NCBI GenBank assembly: GCA_031422495.1
Contig: JANPLX010000217.1
Location: 1 to 15,047 of the forward strand
Source of the DNA: Aalborgiella sp031422495
GTDB taxonomy: Bacteria; Pseudomonadota; Gammaproteobacteria; Burkholderiales; Burkholderiaceae_C
Direction of reading: 5' to 3'
DNA length: 15,047 nt
Each line of letters begins with the position of its first letter. Position 1 is the first letter of the stretch. The translations under genes were made by a program, and so were the position numbers. Shown here piece by piece: positions 5,459 through 12,700 of the stretch. A model generated the notes under the pieces. That model searched no databases and was not told the origin of the DNA. It saw nothing but the letters and a program-made list of their open reading frames with translations.

Positions 5459-6382
5459 ATGACAAATACTTATTTGACCGCTGCCTTCTACAAATTCGTC
5501 GAATTGGCGGATTTTGCCGATTTGAAAGTGCCTTTGCTGGCGCTTTGCGAAGCCAACGACGTGAAAGGCACGATTTTGCTGGCGAATGAGGGCATCAACA
5601 GCACGATAGCGGGGCCAGAAGCGGGTGTTCGCGCGGTGTTGGCGTATCTTAAAAACGATGCCATCTTCAAAAATCGGTTATCGAATCTGGTTCATAAAGA
5701 ATCATGGTCCACCAAACCGCCGTTTTACCGTATGAAGGTGAAGCTGAAAAAAGAAATCGTCACCATGGGCGTGCCGACGGTGAACCCGAACGAGACGGTG
5801 GGGCAATACGTCAAACCAGAAGACTGGAACGCGCTGATCGGCGACCCCGAGGTGGTGCTGATAGATGCCCGCAACACCTACGAAGTGAACATTGGCACCT
5901 TCAAAGGCGCGATTGACCCGCACACCAAGAGTTTTTCGGAATTGCCAGATTGGCTGCTGCAGCATCCGAAATTGAAAACAACGGAAGCTAAAAAGCCCAA
6001 AGTTGCCATGTTTTGCACCGGTGGCATCCGTTGCGAAAAATCGACTGCTTTCCTCAAAGCCAATGGGTTTGACGAGGTTTTTCACCTTGAAGGTGGCATT
6101 TTGAAATACCTAGAAACCGTGCCTGAGGCGGACAGCCAATGGCAGGGTGAGTGCTTTGTGTTTGACGAGCGCGTGACTGTGGGGCAGGGCTTGAAAGTGG
6201 GCGATTATGGCTTGTGCCGCGCTTGCCGCGAGCCGATCAGTCAAGCCGACAAAGAATCGCCTTTTTTTGTTTTGGGACTCAGCTGCCCGCATTGCCACGG
6301 TAACAAAACGGATGAAGATCTAGCGCGATTTACAGAGCGGCAACGGCAAATCAAGCTAGCCCAGCAGCGGAATGAGGCCTGA
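5459..6382 (+). CDS. trhO: tRNA uridine(34) hydroxylase, rhodanese family
   Basis: A 307-residue TrhO (YceA) homologue. The N-terminal ferredoxin-like domain contains TAAFYKFVELADF and GTILLANEGINSTIAG. The rhodanese domain (about 105-235) contains VVLIDARNTYEVNIGTFKGA and the active-site loop FCTGGIRCEKS with Cys186 and Cys192 (numbered from this start). The C-terminal region has CRAC and CPHC pairs, a probable metal-binding knuckle. TrhO performs oxygen-dependent hydroxylation of U34 in tRNA, the first step to 5-methoxy- or 5-carboxymethoxyuridine. The ATG at 5459 is preceded by GGAGG only 2 nt away, unusually close; a GTG at 5450 is the alternative. The stop overlaps the next gene by 11 bp, so the two are probably translated from one mRNA. 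Confidence 0.95.
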   Translation: MTNTYLTAAFYKFVELADFADLKVPLLALCEANDVKGTILLANEGINSTIAGPEAGVRAVLAYLKNDAIFKNRLSNLVHKESWSTKPPFYRMKVKLKKEIVTMGVPTVNPNETVGQYVKPEDWNALIGDPEVVLIDARNTYEVNIGTFKGAIDPHTKSFSELPDWLLQHPKLKTTEAKKPKVAMFCTGGIRCEKSTAFLKANGFDEVFHLEGGILKYLETVPEADSQWQGECFVFDERVTVGQGLKVGDYGLCRACREPISQADKESPFFVLGLSCPHCHGNKTDEDLARFTERQRQIKLAQQRNEA

Positions 6383-6998
6383 TCTCCCCGTTCTTTACTC
6401 CTTTCGCCGCTGCCCCTACGCCATGCGGGCGCGGCTGGCTTTGTTGGCAAGCGGCATTGAGTACGAGCACCGCGAAGTAGTTTTGCGGGATAAACCAGCC
6501 GAATTGTTAGCTGCGTCGCCCAAAGGCACCGTACCCGTGTTGGTTTTGCCAAACGGTGAGGTGATTGACCAAAGCGTTGACATCATGCTGTGGGCGCTGC
6601 GGCAAAATGACCCGTACCACTGGCTGGACAATGAAGAAGACGCTTTGACGCTGATGGCTCAGTGCGACGGAGAATTCAAATACCACTTAGACCGCTACAA
6701 ATACCCGAATCGGTTCGACAACTGCAATACAGTAGAGCACCGCTCAAAAGCAGCTGAATTTGCAAATATTGTGAACACGCACTTGCAAAAATTAACTCAA
6801 ATATGCTATGAATTTAATAGCGTTACAGGATTATATTACGCCGGCTACATGTCATTTTTAAGACAATTTTCGAATACTGATAAAAACTGGTTTGCTCAAC
6901 AACCATGGCCGGTTTTGCAGGCTGCTTTGGCTGACTTTGAGGCCTCTGCTGAGTTCAAAACCATCATGCAAACGCACCCGCAGTGGCGTCCTGAATGA
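6372..6998 (+). CDS. Glutathione S-transferase family protein with repeat-derived C-terminal segment
   Basis: A 208-residue protein. The N-terminal thioredoxin-fold domain (about 6-80) has the CPYA motif (Cys14) in FRRCPYAMRARLAL and GTVPVLVLPNGEVIDQSVDI, with the cis-proline and glutathione-contact region. The helical domain (about 90-205) includes FLRQFSNTDKNWF and PWPVLQAALADFEAS, typical of a GST subgroup common in proteobacteria; substrate unknown. Residues 145-159 (CYEFNSVTGLYYAGY) are encoded by a copy of the 44-bp repeat, occupying the position where relatives carry a G-x-x-x-SLAD-x-x-x-x-PF motif, the usual N-capping box. The protein is otherwise full length and in frame, so it may be functional or slowly decaying. 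The ATG overlaps the trhO stop by 11 bp, implying translational coupling. Confidence 0.88.
   Translation: MRPDLPVLYSFRRCPYAMRARLALLASGIEYEHREVVLRDKPAELLAASPKGTVPVLVLPNGEVIDQSVDIMLWALRQNDPYHWLDNEEDALTLMAQCDGEFKYHLDRYKYPNRFDNCNTVEHRSKAAEFANIVNTHLQKLTQICYEFNSVTGLYYAGYMSFLRQFSNTDKNWFAQQPWPVLQAALADFEASAEFKTIMQTHPQWRPE
6804..6847 (+). repeat. Dispersed 44-bp repeat, copy 5 (inside the GST gene)
   Basis: Core begins TGCTATGAATTTAATAGC and ends TACGCCGGCTA; the middle is the most diverged of the five copies (ATTATAT in place of AATAAAT). It is ungapped over 44 bp, has the same orientation as the others, and is read in sense within the GST frame. Confidence 0.8.
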
Positions 6999-7010
6999 CG
7001 CGGTTTCTAT

Positions 7011-8109
7011 TCAGTGCTTGTAAGTACCATCTGCTCGTAAGATGGCAAGGTCGGTGAAGCGCGCAGCATAAGGATCAGCTTTTCGCCATTCCCAACCGCC
7101 GATTGAAAATTGACCCATTTGTAGCGTTCCTAGTAGCGTGCTGGGTGTTAATTGTCTAGATTGAACAATGGCTTCAATGGTAATTCTGGCGTTCATGTAA
7201 GCCTCAAAACCCAAGTAGGAGTAGTTTGAGATATTGGCAGCGGCCATCGTCTCATGGTAATCACGTTGGATTTGCAATTTTTTCTCCCAAGGTGTGGGTG
7301 ACGGTGGCAAACGACACGCCGCCTTTGTAGCTTTTTATGCCATTGGCAAACATGGCGCTGGCTTGGCCAGGCAAATTAAGTACAAAGGGGGAAGCCCCCA
7401 GATTGTTCAAAGACTTTAAGATACCCAAAGAATGTGTGGCATTCGCGAAAAGCATGAGCGCATTAGAGGGAGATTTCTGTAAAGTTTTGGCAATTGCGTC
7501 ATAGTTTGGCTGTTGCGGGCTGAACAGCGCAATCTCTTTGACCTGTATGCCCGAGCCTTCCAAAACTTGTGCCAGTGCCTTTTGGTAAGCTTGTCCGAAA
7601 CCATCGTCTTGTACTGCAACAGTCAATTGCGTAAAGCCTACGGCTTGCGAAAACTTGATCAAGCGGTTGATTTCGTCCGTCGCGGACGCGCGTATAGCAA
7701 TGACATGTCTCGCTTTTTTGTCGCGCAATTGTGGTGCGCCCGCAATCGGACCAATCAAAGGTAAATTCAAGTCTTGCGTGGCTTGCATTTGCGCCAGACA
7801 ACTCACGGTACCAAAACAAGACAGAAAACCAATTGCCCGATTTGACAGAGCGGCAACTGCGGCGGCACTGCGTTCTGGTTGGTTGCCGTCGTCTTCAGTT
7901 AACAGTTCTATTTGTAACTTGTTGAGGCTATTGTGCCTCGCAATGGTAGCTTGGGTGACAGCGTTGATTTCTTTACCAACATTGGCAAGCCCGCCAGACA
8001 GCGGCACGATTTGCCCAAGCCTCACCACTGTCGATTGCGCGTGTGACAGCGTTGCAAAAGCAAATAAGAAGATCACAGATACTGTTTTTAAGACTATAAA
8101 TTTCATCAT
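7011..8109 (-). pseudogene. ABC transporter periplasmic substrate-binding protein (Leu/Ile/Val-type), frameshifted
   Basis: Two minus-strand frames together make one type I periplasmic binding protein. The first (start 8109) has a signal peptide ending LSHAQS, then VRLGQIVPLSGGLANVGKE (29-47), DDGNQPERSAAAV and FGTVSCLAQM, and stops at 7261. The second, one base out of phase, continues from about 7297 with TPWEKKLQIQRDYHETM and SYLGFEAYMNARITIEAI, ending at 7011 with ADGTYKH. The whole span is 366 codons plus one extra base, consistent with a single-base insertion. The shift falls between about 7288 and 7306, upstream of a run of six T at 7278-7283. The family imports branched-chain amino acids, amides or urea; no permease or ATPase genes are adjacent. 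Either a real pseudogene or a sequencing error. Start could be either of two adjacent ATGs; no strong ribosome site. Confidence 0.85.
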
Positions 8110-8192
8110 AATTTAAGCCACAATGTTAATACTAAAGGCATCAGTAAATTTTAAGCATAGTTACAAAAAAACACCAGTAGGAAATCTGTTTA

Positions 8193-8206
8193 TGTGAATA
8201 TTCACA
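8193..8206. promoter_or_regulatory. Perfect 14-bp palindrome in a divergent intergenic region
   Basis: TGTGAATATTCACA is a perfect palindrome, and GAATAT recurs 19 bp downstream (8215-8220). It lies between the divergent binding-protein pseudogene (8109) and DUF3455 lipoprotein gene (8279), a typical place for an operator. I cannot assign a regulator. Confidence 0.4.
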
Positions 8207-8251
8207 ATATTTATGAATATTTTGAATCCAAACTAACAACACATTGCGTAT

Positions 8252-8268
8252 AAGTTGTTCAACAACTT
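8252..8268. promoter_or_regulatory. 17-bp palindrome just before the DUF3455 gene
   Basis: AAGTTGTT, one base, AACAACTT is a perfect 8-bp inverted repeat ending immediately before the GGAG ribosome site at 8270-8273. The one-base centre argues against an RNA hairpin and for a DNA-binding site; the regulator is unknown. Confidence 0.35.
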
Positions 8269-8278
8269 TGGAGTTTTT

Positions 8279-8851
8279 ATGAAAATCACATCTCGCCAAT
8301 TAATAGCTGCAACATCTGTTTTGGCAGCCTCTGTACTCACCGCCTGCGGCAGCATGTCGCCTGCCAAACCCATGATGGCTAGCATGTATTCGCAAGCAAG
8401 TTTGCCTGCTGCCGTGCAAGTGCCTGCTGGCCACAAAGTAGCCATGGAAACCGTGGGTGCTGGCGATATCACCTACCAATGCAGCCCGAAAAAAGACATG
8501 GCAGGCCAGTTTGAATGGGTGTTTGTCGGGCCAGATGCCAAGTTAAACGACCGCAGCGGCAAGCAAGTTGGCAAATATTACGGCCCGCCAGCGACTTGGG
8601 AAAGCATGGATGGCTCGAAACTGACAGGCGCGCAAGTGGCAGTTGCGCCTAGCAGCACTGGCAATATCCCGCTGCAACTTGTCAAAGCTAACCCGGCTAT
8701 GGGCTCGGGCGTGATGATGAGTGTGACCTATATCCAGCGTGTAGCCACCTCTGGCGGAGTAGCGCCAGCGGCGGCTTGTGATGCAAACAGCGCTGGGAGC
8801 AAACAAATAGTTCGCTACCAAGCTGACTACATTTTTTACAAAGCGAGCTGA
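8279..8851 (+). CDS. DUF3455 domain lipoprotein
   Basis: A 190-residue exported protein. The signal sequence KITSRQLIAATSVLAASVL is followed by lipobox LTAC, lipid cysteine at residue 23. The body matches the DUF3455 pattern: AGHKVAMETVGAGDITYQCS, FEWVFVGPDAKLNDRSGKQV, KYYGPPATWESMDGSKLTG (with the conserved GP-WE--DGS), VTYIQRVATSGGVAPAAAC, and a C-terminal VRYQADYIFYK. The family is common in beta-proteobacteria, actinobacteria and fungi, is usually exported and has no proven function. The start at 8279 is chosen for GGAG 5 nt upstream and for the signal peptide; a TTG 24 nt earlier adds only a hydrophilic tail. Its stop is 3 bp from the stop of convergent katG, with no terminator between. 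Confidence 0.82.
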   Translation: MKITSRQLIAATSVLAASVLTACGSMSPAKPMMASMYSQASLPAAVQVPAGHKVAMETVGAGDITYQCSPKKDMAGQFEWVFVGPDAKLNDRSGKQVGKYYGPPATWESMDGSKLTGAQVAVAPSSTGNIPLQLVKANPAMGSGVMMSVTYIQRVATSGGVAPAAACDANSAGSKQIVRYQADYIFYKAS

Positions 8852-8854
8852 AAC

Positions 8855-11050
8855 TCAGGCTAGATCAAAGCGGTCAAGGTTCATCACCTTGTTCCATGCT
8901 GCGACAAAGTCAAGTACAAACTTCTCCTGCGAGTCGTTGCAAGCATAGACTTCGGCAACGGCTCGCAGCTGCGAGTTCGAGCCGAAGACCAAATCGACCA
9001 CAGTACCCGTCCATTTGACTTCGCCCGAGATTCGGTCACGCCCTTCCAGCACATTTTCAGAACCGTCGGACTTCTGCCACTTCGTGCTCATGTCGAGCAA
9101 ATTCACAAAGAAATCGTTAGTCAGCGTTTCAAGCCGCTTGGTGAAAACACCATGTTTGGCTTGTCCGACGTTAGCGTTGAGGGTGCGCATACCGCCGATC
9201 AACACAGTCATTTCGGGCGCGGTAAGCTGCATCAGGTTTGCGCGATCAATCAGCAGCTCGGCCGCTGGTCTTGAGTGTCCAGCCTTGATGAAGTTGCGGA
9301 ATCCATCGGCAGAAGGTTCTAGTACAGCGAATGAATCCACATCTGTCTGCTCTTGTGACGCATCGGTACGGCCCGGCATAAAAGGCACCGTTACATCATG
9401 ACCCGCTTTTTTCGCTGCAGACTCAACGGCAGCACAGCCACCCAGAACGATCAAGTCAGCCAACGAGACTTTTTTATTGTCTGATTGCGCAGCGTTAAAT
9501 TCCTTCTGGACGACTTCCAACGCGTGCAGCACCTTAGCCAATTCGGCTGGTTGATTCGCTTCCCAGTCTTTTTGCGGTGCAAGGCGAATACGCGCGCCGT
9601 TAGCGCCACCGCGTTTGTCGCTGCCTCGGAAGGTTGCCGCTGATGCCCAAGCGGTTGAGACCAATTGAGAGATCGACAGCCCGGATGCAAGGACTTTGGC
9701 CTTCAGATCTGCTATGTCTTGCTCGGTGACCAGTTCATGATCGACAGAGGGAACCGGATCTTGCCAGATCAGCTGACCTTTTGGAACCAGCGGGCCGAGG
9801 TAGCGGGCGATGGGCCCCATGTCGCGGTGCGTTAACTTATACCAAGCCTTGGCGTATGCATCTGCAAACTCTTGCGGATTTTGGTGAAAGTGCCGGGAAA
9901 TTTTTTCATAAACTGGGTCCACACGCATGGCCATGTCGGCCGTGGTCATCATGGGGGCGTGGCGCTGGCTTGGGTCATGGGCGTCTGGCACAGTTCCGGC
10001 TGCCGCCGCATCCTTCGGCGTCCACTGGTGAGCGCCAGCAGGGCTTTTCGTCAGCTTCCACTCGTAACCAAACAGATTGTCGAAATAACCCATGTCCCAT
10101 TGAATCGGGTTGTTGGTCCATGCACCCTCGATCCCGCTGGAGATGGTGTGTACGCCCTTTGCGCTGCCAAAGTTACTGGTCCAGCCCAAGCCCTGCTCGG
10201 TGATGTCGGCACCCTCGGGCTCTGGGCCTTTGTGATCTTCAGAGGCGGCGCCGTGGGATTTTCCGAAGGTGTGTCCACCGGCAGTCAGTGCGACAGTTTC
10301 GTAGTCGTTCATCGCCATACGGGAGAAGGTTTCGCGAATATCGCGCGCCGAACCCAGTGCGTCGGGAACACCGTCTGGTCCTTGCGGATTCACGTAAATC
10401 AGACCCATCTGAACGGCGCCTAAAGGTTGTTCCAGTTCCCGGTCACCCGCGTAACGTTTGTTGTCAAGCCAAGTATCTTCAGGCCCCCAGTAAATGTCCT
10501 CTCCTGGCTCCCAGACGTCTTCACGTCCACCTGCGAAACCCAATGTCTTGAAGCCCATCGAATCCATGGCAACGTTGCCGGTGAGAACAATCAAGTCAGC
10601 CCAAGAGATTTTGCGACCATACTTCTGCTTGATCGGCCACAGCAAACGGCGCGCCTTGTCCAAGTTCACGTTGTCTGGCCAGCTGTTGAGGGGGGCAAAT
10701 CGCTGTGTGCCGAAGCCTGCACCACCGCGACCATCATAGATGCGGTAGGTGCCCGCGCTGTGCCACGTCATGCGGACGAAAAACGGGCCGTAGTGGCCAT
10801 AGTCTGCAGGCCACCAGTCTTGTGAATCTGTCATCAGCGCGGTGAGGTCTTTAACCACGGCGTGCAGATCAAGGCTTTTGAACTCCTCGGCGTAATTAAA
10901 CGCTGCGCCCATGGGATCAGTCAGTTCAGAGTGCTGTTGTAACAACTTCACGTTGAGTTGATTAGGCCACCATTCTGCGTTGGTGCGGGCACCCGCCACG
11001 GTGGGTTTGAGTGCAGTGCTAAAAAATGGACATTTTGCTTCGGTTGACAT
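8855..11050 (-). CDS. katG: Catalase-peroxidase
   Basis: A 731-residue, full-length KatG, a haem enzyme that removes hydrogen peroxide by catalase and peroxidase reactions. The distal site FFVRMTWHSAGTYR gives Arg93, Trp96 and His97. The proximal haem ligand is His260 in LTAGGHTFGKSHG. The Met-Tyr-Trp cross-link needed for catalase activity is complete: Trp96, Tyr219 in LIYVNPQGPDG and Met245 in RETFSRMAMND. The C-terminal half is the expected inactive second peroxidase-like domain, with DLIVLGGCAAVESAAKKAG where the haem histidine is lost. The ATG at 11050 follows AAAGGA by about 8 nt. It is divergent from rubredoxin. I found no convincing OxyR tandem ATAG-N7-CTAT site in the 227-bp upstream region. 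Confidence 0.98.
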   Translation of the reverse strand: MSTEAKCPFFSTALKPTVAGARTNAEWWPNQLNVKLLQQHSELTDPMGAAFNYAEEFKSLDLHAVVKDLTALMTDSQDWWPADYGHYGPFFVRMTWHSAGTYRIYDGRGGAGFGTQRFAPLNSWPDNVNLDKARRLLWPIKQKYGRKISWADLIVLTGNVAMDSMGFKTLGFAGGREDVWEPGEDIYWGPEDTWLDNKRYAGDRELEQPLGAVQMGLIYVNPQGPDGVPDALGSARDIRETFSRMAMNDYETVALTAGGHTFGKSHGAASEDHKGPEPEGADITEQGLGWTSNFGSAKGVHTISSGIEGAWTNNPIQWDMGYFDNLFGYEWKLTKSPAGAHQWTPKDAAAAGTVPDAHDPSQRHAPMMTTADMAMRVDPVYEKISRHFHQNPQEFADAYAKAWYKLTHRDMGPIARYLGPLVPKGQLIWQDPVPSVDHELVTEQDIADLKAKVLASGLSISQLVSTAWASAATFRGSDKRGGANGARIRLAPQKDWEANQPAELAKVLHALEVVQKEFNAAQSDNKKVSLADLIVLGGCAAVESAAKKAGHDVTVPFMPGRTDASQEQTDVDSFAVLEPSADGFRNFIKAGHSRPAAELLIDRANLMQLTAPEMTVLIGGMRTLNANVGQAKHGVFTKRLETLTNDFFVNLLDMSTKWQKSDGSENVLEGRDRISGEVKWTGTVVDLVFGSNSQLRAVAEVYACNDSQEKFVLDFVAAWNKVMNLDRFDLA

Positions 11051-11277
11051 GTTTAATTCCTTTCAAAAGTGCCCTCGGCGGATAGACAAGGAACACATTG
11101 AGAATAATAAAACTATTAACTTTTATAAGCTAATTGATTTTAGCTATAGCTATGATTGCGCACCTTTAGTTACAAGATTTGTTTCCGCATGTAAATACAC
11201 ATAGTCTATGTAAGACAATCACAGCTTACATCGACATAAATCTATCTATATTGAACCTTCAATCTTTAGAAAGCACC
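11051..11277. promoter_or_regulatory. Divergent katG/rubredoxin intergenic region with a 12-bp palindrome
   Basis: AT-rich 227 bp holding promoters for both directions, which I cannot place exactly. TAGCTATAGCTA at 11141-11152 is a perfect palindrome within an AT-rich stretch and could be an operator. Shared control of katG and the rubredoxin/glutaredoxin-like pair is possible but not shown. Confidence 0.3.
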
Positions 11278-11442
11278 ATGAAAACATATATTTGCATCGT
11301 TTGCGGCTTTGTGTATGACGAAACAGCTGGTCGACCGGAAGACGGTATCGTCGCTAGCACTCTATGGAGAGACGTGCCTGCCTCTTGGACTTGTCCAGAA
11401 TGTGGCGTAGCTAAGGTGGACTTTGAGATGATTGATATTTAA
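11278..11442 (+). CDS. Rubredoxin
   Basis: A 54-residue protein with both iron-binding knuckles: CIVCGFVYDE (Cys6, Cys9) and WTCPECGVAK (Cys39, Cys42), and the internal EDGI and LWRDVPASWTC that are standard for the family. It carries a single Fe(Cys)4 centre and passes single electrons in the cytoplasm. Rubredoxins of this type can feed AlkB-type hydroxylases, and one such gene lies about 6 kb away, so a partnership is plausible but unproven. Roles in oxidative-stress defence are also known for the family. The start at the ATG at 11278 gives the usual 54-residue length; the ribosome site is weak (AGAAAG). The glutaredoxin-like gene follows after 59 bp on the same strand. Confidence 0.95.
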   Translation: MKTYICIVCGFVYDETAGRPEDGIVASTLWRDVPASWTCPECGVAKVDFEMIDI

Positions 11443-11501
11443 AGCTCTGAATAATAGTAATATTTTTCTATTTTCTTTTGCACACTACTTTTAGGACTTC
11501 T

Positions 11502-11867
11502 ATGCCACGTGCACTTCTTGTCGAATCAAACATTCACCCTGCCATCCGCTCTTTTGTAGCGGAAAGCCAGCAAGCTATCGTAGCGGAAGTTCAAGCAGCA
11601 GTTGCTAAATACCCTGTGGTTGTCGTAGGTATGGGTTTGAACCCGATGCCGAAAAAGGCACGTAAGGCTTTAGATGAAGCTGGTGTTACTCACCATGATT
11701 TAGATTACGGTAGCTACATAAGTGAGTGGCGCAAACGCAATGCCTTGAAAATGTGGACGGGCTGGCCGACATTTCCTATGGTTTTTGTCAAAGGCATGTT
11801 GGTTGGTGGCGCGAATGACGTGATCAAACTTATCAACAGCGGTGAATTGAAAAAGCTTTTGGCATAA
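11502..11867 (+). CDS. Glutaredoxin-like protein lacking all cysteines
   Basis: A 121-residue thioredoxin-fold protein. Residues 45-53 (PVVVVGMGLNP) form the strand leading to the glutaredoxin active site, followed by KKARKALDEAG; GWPTFPMVFVKGMLVGGANDV (about 87-107) holds the cis-proline TFP and the GG-x-D loop of monothiol glutaredoxins; the end GELKKLLA is typical. The active-site CGFS/CPxC is replaced by NPMP and the whole protein has no cysteine, so it cannot do thiol-disulfide exchange. Similar cysteine-free relatives occur in Burkholderiales as I recall. A binding or scaffold role is inferred. The start at 11502 is chosen for AGGA 5 nt upstream. It follows rubredoxin and is closed by a strong terminator. 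Confidence 0.85.
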   Translation: MPRALLVESNIHPAIRSFVAESQQAIVAEVQAAVAKYPVVVVGMGLNPMPKKARKALDEAGVTHHDLDYGSYISEWRKRNALKMWTGWPTFPMVFVKGMLVGGANDVIKLINSGELKKLLA

Positions 11868-11883
11868 AACCCATTCAACCGTA

Positions 11884-11918
11884 AAAAAACGCAGCAACCG
11901 AAATTGACTGCGTTTTTT
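11884..11918 (+). terminator. Bidirectional intrinsic terminator
   Basis: An 11-bp perfect stem AAAAAACGCAG/CTGCGTTTTTT (11884-11894 with 11908-11918), 13-nt loop. It has a T-run in both readings, so it can end both the rubredoxin/glutaredoxin-like transcript and the convergent Spy-like gene, whose stop is at 11946. Confidence 0.9.
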
Positions 11919-11945
11919 GACTTTTAGGGCTAGGGGAATACGTTT

Positions 11946-12545
11946 TTAGCTGTTATGACCCATACGGCCACCATGCTCTGCCTTTCCACCATGACCGCCG
12001 CGTTCACCACGACCGCCATGCTCACCGACCATGCCATGTCGACCGCCGTGCATAGCAACTGCGTCGAACACTGCTTTTTGCTCAGAGGACAGCACCGCGT
12101 AAAAGGTTTTTGTGGCAGCGCCACGTTTGTCCATCTCAGCAGTCATGGCAGTCATGCGTTCTACGCGAAGTGCACGCATTCTGTCGATACGCTCTGGCGT
12201 GGTCAATTTGTCCATATCAGCTTTTACTTTAGGGTCATGGCGTATGCCCATCATGCCGCCTGCTGGTGGCTGCATAGATGCTGTGAAAGTCGTCCAAGCG
12301 CCTTCTTGTGCTGGGGTAATTTTCAGTTTGGTTTTCAATTCAGCTTGGCGTTTGACCATGCGCTCTTGGTGGCTGCCAAACATGCGTTCACGAATGCTTG
12401 AAGAGTCGCCACGGTACATGCGGTCTTGCATTTGTGGCTGTGTACCTGCAGGAGGTGCTGTTGGTGCGCTGTTTTGCGCGTTGGCTGTAAATCCACAAGT
12501 TGCCATCAAGGCGGTAAGTATGAAGTGTTTGCTTGAGAGTTTCAT
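11946..12545 (-). CDS. Spy/CpxP-like periplasmic protein with His/Gly-rich tail
   Basis: A 199-residue secreted protein. The signal peptide ends near ANAQN (about residue 24). The middle is highly helical and charged: ERMVKRQAELKTKLKITPAQ and LSSEQKAVFDAVAMHGG carry two copies of the LTxxQ-like motif of the Spy/CpxP/CnrX family, with Met- and Arg-rich segments. The C-terminal 33 or so residues are almost wholly His, Gly, Arg and Glu (for example EHGGRGERGGHGGKAEHGG), suggesting metal binding. Family members are periplasmic chaperones or stress/metal sensors. The start is taken as the second of two adjacent ATGs (12545) since AAGGA is then 6 nt away; the first at 12548 is only 3 nt away. A CpxR-like box lies upstream. 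The tail repeats could vary in length between strains. Confidence 0.85.
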   Translation of the reverse strand: MKLSSKHFILTALMATCGFTANAQNSAPTAPPAGTQPQMQDRMYRGDSSSIRERMFGSHQERMVKRQAELKTKLKITPAQEGAWTTFTASMQPPAGGMMGIRHDPKVKADMDKLTTPERIDRMRALRVERMTAMTAEMDKRGAATKTFYAVLSSEQKAVFDAVAMHGGRHGMVGEHGGRGERGGHGGKAEHGGRMGHNS

Positions 12546-12654
12546 CATAAATCCTTAAAGAGTTAAACAACTCCAGCGTCGTTACCTGTTGCGGTATGGG
12601 CTCTGGATTGAGGTTAAGTATCCGATGGTCATGCAAACGCAGCATATCGGCCAT

Positions 12655-12669
12655 GTAATGCTATGTAAA
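12655..12669 (+). promoter_or_regulatory. CpxR-like box in the Spy-like/MFS divergent region
   Basis: GTAAT-N5-GTAAA, one base from the CpxR consensus GTAAA-N5-GTAAA with exact spacing. On the minus strand its right half overlaps a -35-like TTTACA (12664-12669) followed after 17 bp by -10-like TATGCT (12641-12646), a possible promoter for the Spy-like gene, whose homologues spy and cpxP are classic CpxR targets. Confidence 0.45.
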
Positions 12670-12700
12670 GTTTCGACAGCAAGTTGCAGCACAATACGGC

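Noticed and set aside
8289..8305. Repeat-like AATTAATAGCTG in the DUF3455 gene
   Set aside because: Only a short word matches; it codes for the normal signal peptide and the repeat tail is absent.
9781..10825. Several overlapping plus-strand frames inside katG
   Set aside because: Antisense to a complete, fully conserved katG; products have no domain features.
11101..11156. Possible sixth copy of the 44-bp repeat upstream of katG (CTATTAAC...TAGCTATAGC)
   Set aside because: It lacks the TGCTAT start and the AATAAATACGCCGGCTA tail; similarity is limited to AT-rich words.
11090..11160. OxyR binding site for katG
   Set aside because: ATAG and CTAT words occur, but not in the ATAG-N7-CTAT spacing or as the required tandem.
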